Source of the DNA: an uncultured Eubacteriales bacterium
GTDB taxonomy: Bacteria > Bacillota > Clostridia > Peptostreptococcales > Anaerovoracaceae
NCBI GenBank assembly: GCA_902765035.1
Contig: CACWYF010000046.1
Coordinates: 13,760 to 21,315, forward strand
Direction of reading: 5' to 3'
Length of the DNA: 7,556 nt
Position 1 is the first letter of the stretch, and every line of letters begins with the position of its first letter. Of the stretch, positions 5,954 to 7,556 are shown in pieces. The notes beneath the pieces were generated by a model. That model had not been told where the DNA came from. It saw only the letters and a program-made list of their open reading frames with translations, and made no database searches. The translations under genes and the position numbers were made by a program.

Positions 5954-7300
5954 ATGCAAGTCAGACCAAGTGATGAAAGAACGACTGCCATTTCCAAGGT
6001 GATTGACATTCTGGATCCGGGCAGTTTTATGGAGATCGGGGAGCATGTATCGGCCAGGTATACTGAGTTCTACCATCCGGATGAGGTTGTTGAATCCGAT
6101 GGTGTGGTAACCGGTTACGGCACGGTCGAAGGCAACCTCGTTTTTATTTTTGCGCAGGATAATGAGGTCATGGGAGGGACCTTCGGCGAGCAGCACGGCA
6201 GGAAGATAGTAGATCTGTACGAGCACGCCATGAAGGCAAGGGCTCCGATCATCGGACTTCTCGACTGCGCGGGCTTCCGTATAGAAGAAGGACTCGACGG
6301 ACTCTATCAGTTTGCAAAGCTGTATAAGAGACAGGCGGAGGCATCGAAGAAGATCCCGCAGCTTATGGCTGTCATCGGACAGTGCGGAGGCGGAATGTCC
6401 ATATCCGCAGAGCTCGCAGATTTTGTCTTCCTTGAAAAGGACAAGGGAAGCATCTTCGTTAACCCGCAGGGCGTCGTAGCCAATGCCATCGGAAACAACC
6501 CGTACATCCAGGCCAACGATGACGGTACATACGAGTGGGAAGAGATCGTTGAGAGGATAAGGAGACTCATCCGTATCCTTCCTGCCAGCACGGATTTTGC
6601 ACCGTACATCAAGGACATCAGCGATGAAGAGCTCAACAGAGTCTGCCCTGACCTGAGATACAAGCTCGGTGATGCAAGAGCCATCCTCGACGACATCTCG
6701 GACAACCACAGGGTAGTCGAGACCGCCAAGGACAGAGGCGAGGACATGATCACCGGATTCATCAGGATCGCCGGCCAGATCATCGGAGTCGCTGCGTGCA
6801 ACGCGGTAGACGGGGAGAAGAGGATCACAGCAGCAGGATGCGACAAGGCTGCAAGGCTCGTCAATTTCTGCAACAAGTTCAATATCCCGATCCTCACAAT
6901 CACAGACACAGAGGGATATGATACCAAGTCGGAGAGCGAGAAGTTCATGCCGAGCGCAGCCGGAAGACTTATCAACGCATTCATCAATGCGACAGTTCCT
7001 AAGATCAACCTGATCACAGGCACCGTAGTCGGAAGTGCGTACAGTATGCTGAACTCCAAGGGACTCGGCGCTGACTACGTATTCATGTGGGACAGCGCAG
7101 ACATCAGCATCGTCGACCCGAGACAGGCCACCGAGGTCATCTTCGGAAAGTGGACACCTGAGCTCGAGCAGCAGTTCCGTGACTCACAGACGAACGCTCT
7201 CGCACTGGCAAGACATGGTTTTGCCGATAAAGTCATCGCACCTGAAGAATCCAGGAAGTACCTCATCGGAGCTCTTCAGACGTTCATTAACAGCAGGTAG
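5954..7300 (+). CDS. carboxyltransferase subunit of a biotin-dependent (probably Na+-pumping) decarboxylase
   Basis: Protein of 448 residues with the acyl-CoA carboxyltransferase fold (crotonase-like, two tandem halves). In the family this subunit moves CO2 from a substrate, usually an acyl-CoA such as methylmalonyl-, malonyl- or glutaconyl-CoA, to biotin on a carrier subunit. The N half shows GGTFGEQHGRKI (74-85) and the oxyanion-hole loop GQCGGGMS (142-149); the C half shows GTVVGSAY (356-363) and a DPRQATEVIF segment (388-397). It is shorter than the methylmalonyl-CoA decarboxylase alpha chains I know (just over 500 residues), so it is a divergent member and the substrate cannot be named. 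The start ATG has AAGGAGGG five bases upstream. An OadG-like membrane subunit gene follows after eight bases, pointing to a membrane-bound sodium-pump decarboxylase; biotin carrier and beta subunit genes are expected beyond the window. A plain carboxylase role is less likely given that neighbour. Confidence 0.85.
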   Translation: MQVRPSDERTTAISKVIDILDPGSFMEIGEHVSARYTEFYHPDEVVESDGVVTGYGTVEGNLVFIFAQDNEVMGGTFGEQHGRKIVDLYEHAMKARAPIIGLLDCAGFRIEEGLDGLYQFAKLYKRQAEASKKIPQLMAVIGQCGGGMSISAELADFVFLEKDKGSIFVNPQGVVANAIGNNPYIQANDDGTYEWEEIVERIRRLIRILPASTDFAPYIKDISDEELNRVCPDLRYKLGDARAILDDISDNHRVVETAKDRGEDMITGFIRIAGQIIGVAACNAVDGEKRITAAGCDKAARLVNFCNKFNIPILTITDTEGYDTKSESEKFMPSAAGRLINAFINATVPKINLITGTVVGSAYSMLNSKGLGADYVFMWDSADISIVDPRQATEVIFGKWTPELEQQFRDSQTNALALARHGFADKVIAPEESRKYLIGALQTFINSR

Positions 7301-7308
7301 GTGATCGC

Positions 7309-7556
7309 ATGAGTTTTCAGGAAATTGTAAGAATAGCACTGGTCGATACAGTGCTGGGTATGGGGACGGTATTCGCGATACTCATCTTCATATCCATATG
7401 CATCTGGATAATGGGCATCCTCTGCAGGGAAAAGCCGGCGGCAGCTCCTGCGGCAGAGGCGGCGCCTGCGGCAGATGAAGACGGCATCACGCCTGAGATG
7501 ATAGCAGCCATCACGGCGGCGGTACATCAGTACATCAAGTATCAGAATGCCGGAAA
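7309..7556 (+). CDS. OadG-like small membrane subunit of a sodium-pump decarboxylase, 5' part (truncated by window end)
   Basis: An open frame runs from ATG 7309 to the window end without a stop (82 complete codons). A short N-terminal helix, then one hydrophobic membrane span (about residues 17-39, MGTVFAILIFISICIWIMGI core), an Ala/Pro linker (43-55), and ITPEMIAAITAAVHQY (60-75), a segment typical of OadG/MmdD-type gamma or delta subunits. In known complexes this subunit anchors and assembles the carboxyltransferase with the sodium-pumping beta subunit. The ribosome site AGGTG (7300-7304) overlaps the last base of the preceding stop codon, suggesting translational coupling. The C-terminus is not visible, so length and further domains are unknown. 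Confidence 0.82.
   Translation, partial: MSFQEIVRIALVDTVLGMGTVFAILIFISICIWIMGILCREKPAAAPAAEAAPAADEDGITPEMIAAITAAVHQYIKYQNAG

Noticed and set aside
5909..6709. Minus-strand open frame of 266 codons opposite the carboxyltransferase gene
   Set aside because: The plus-strand frame has family motifs and a strong ribosome site; the antisense frame shows no motif and would cross the divergent promoter region.

Overview
The window looks like chromosomal DNA from an anaerobic Firmicute, most likely a member of the Clostridia (perhaps near the Eubacteriales/Anaerovoracaceae). The grounds are AGGAGG-type ribosome sites, the meso-diaminopimelate dehydrogenase route to lysine, an ATP-type PEP carboxykinase, and the beginning of a biotin-dependent sodium-pump decarboxylase operon. 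The taxonomic placement is inference from gene content. No phage, plasmid, IS transposase, CRISPR array, tRNA or rRNA is visible.

Left part (1-2222): the 3' end of ddh is followed on the same strand by lysA. Together they make meso-diaminopimelate from tetrahydrodipicolinate and decarboxylate it to L-lysine. The 95-base gap between them is almost filled by an inverted-repeat element with TGACAC/GTGTCA and GGGACGGT/ACCGTCCC blocks that resembles dispersed REP-type repeats of Firmicutes. It ends just before the lysA ribosome site. A hairpin after lysA can terminate transcription from both sides.

Middle (2270-4682): on the minus strand lie an Lrp/AsnC regulator and, upstream of it, pckA (ATP-dependent PEP carboxykinase). 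The gap between them holds four imperfect tandem 13-bp repeats. The region upstream of pckA has a good sigma-A-type promoter, an adjacent 20-bp imperfect palindrome and the terminator of the next gene.

Right part (4683-7556): a LysR-type regulator (minus strand) is divergent from a carboxyltransferase subunit gene and a truncated OadG-like membrane subunit gene (plus strand). These two probably begin an operon for a sodium-translocating acyl-CoA or oxo-acid decarboxylase. The 293-bp divergent region holds two overlapping promoters and, on the LysR side, a 137-base element that folds into a long basal stem carrying two further hairpins. This three-way-junction element is the most unusual feature of the window. 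The LysR protein is the natural candidate to control the decarboxylase operon, and possibly pckA, linking C3/C4 acid metabolism on both sides; this is inference from position.
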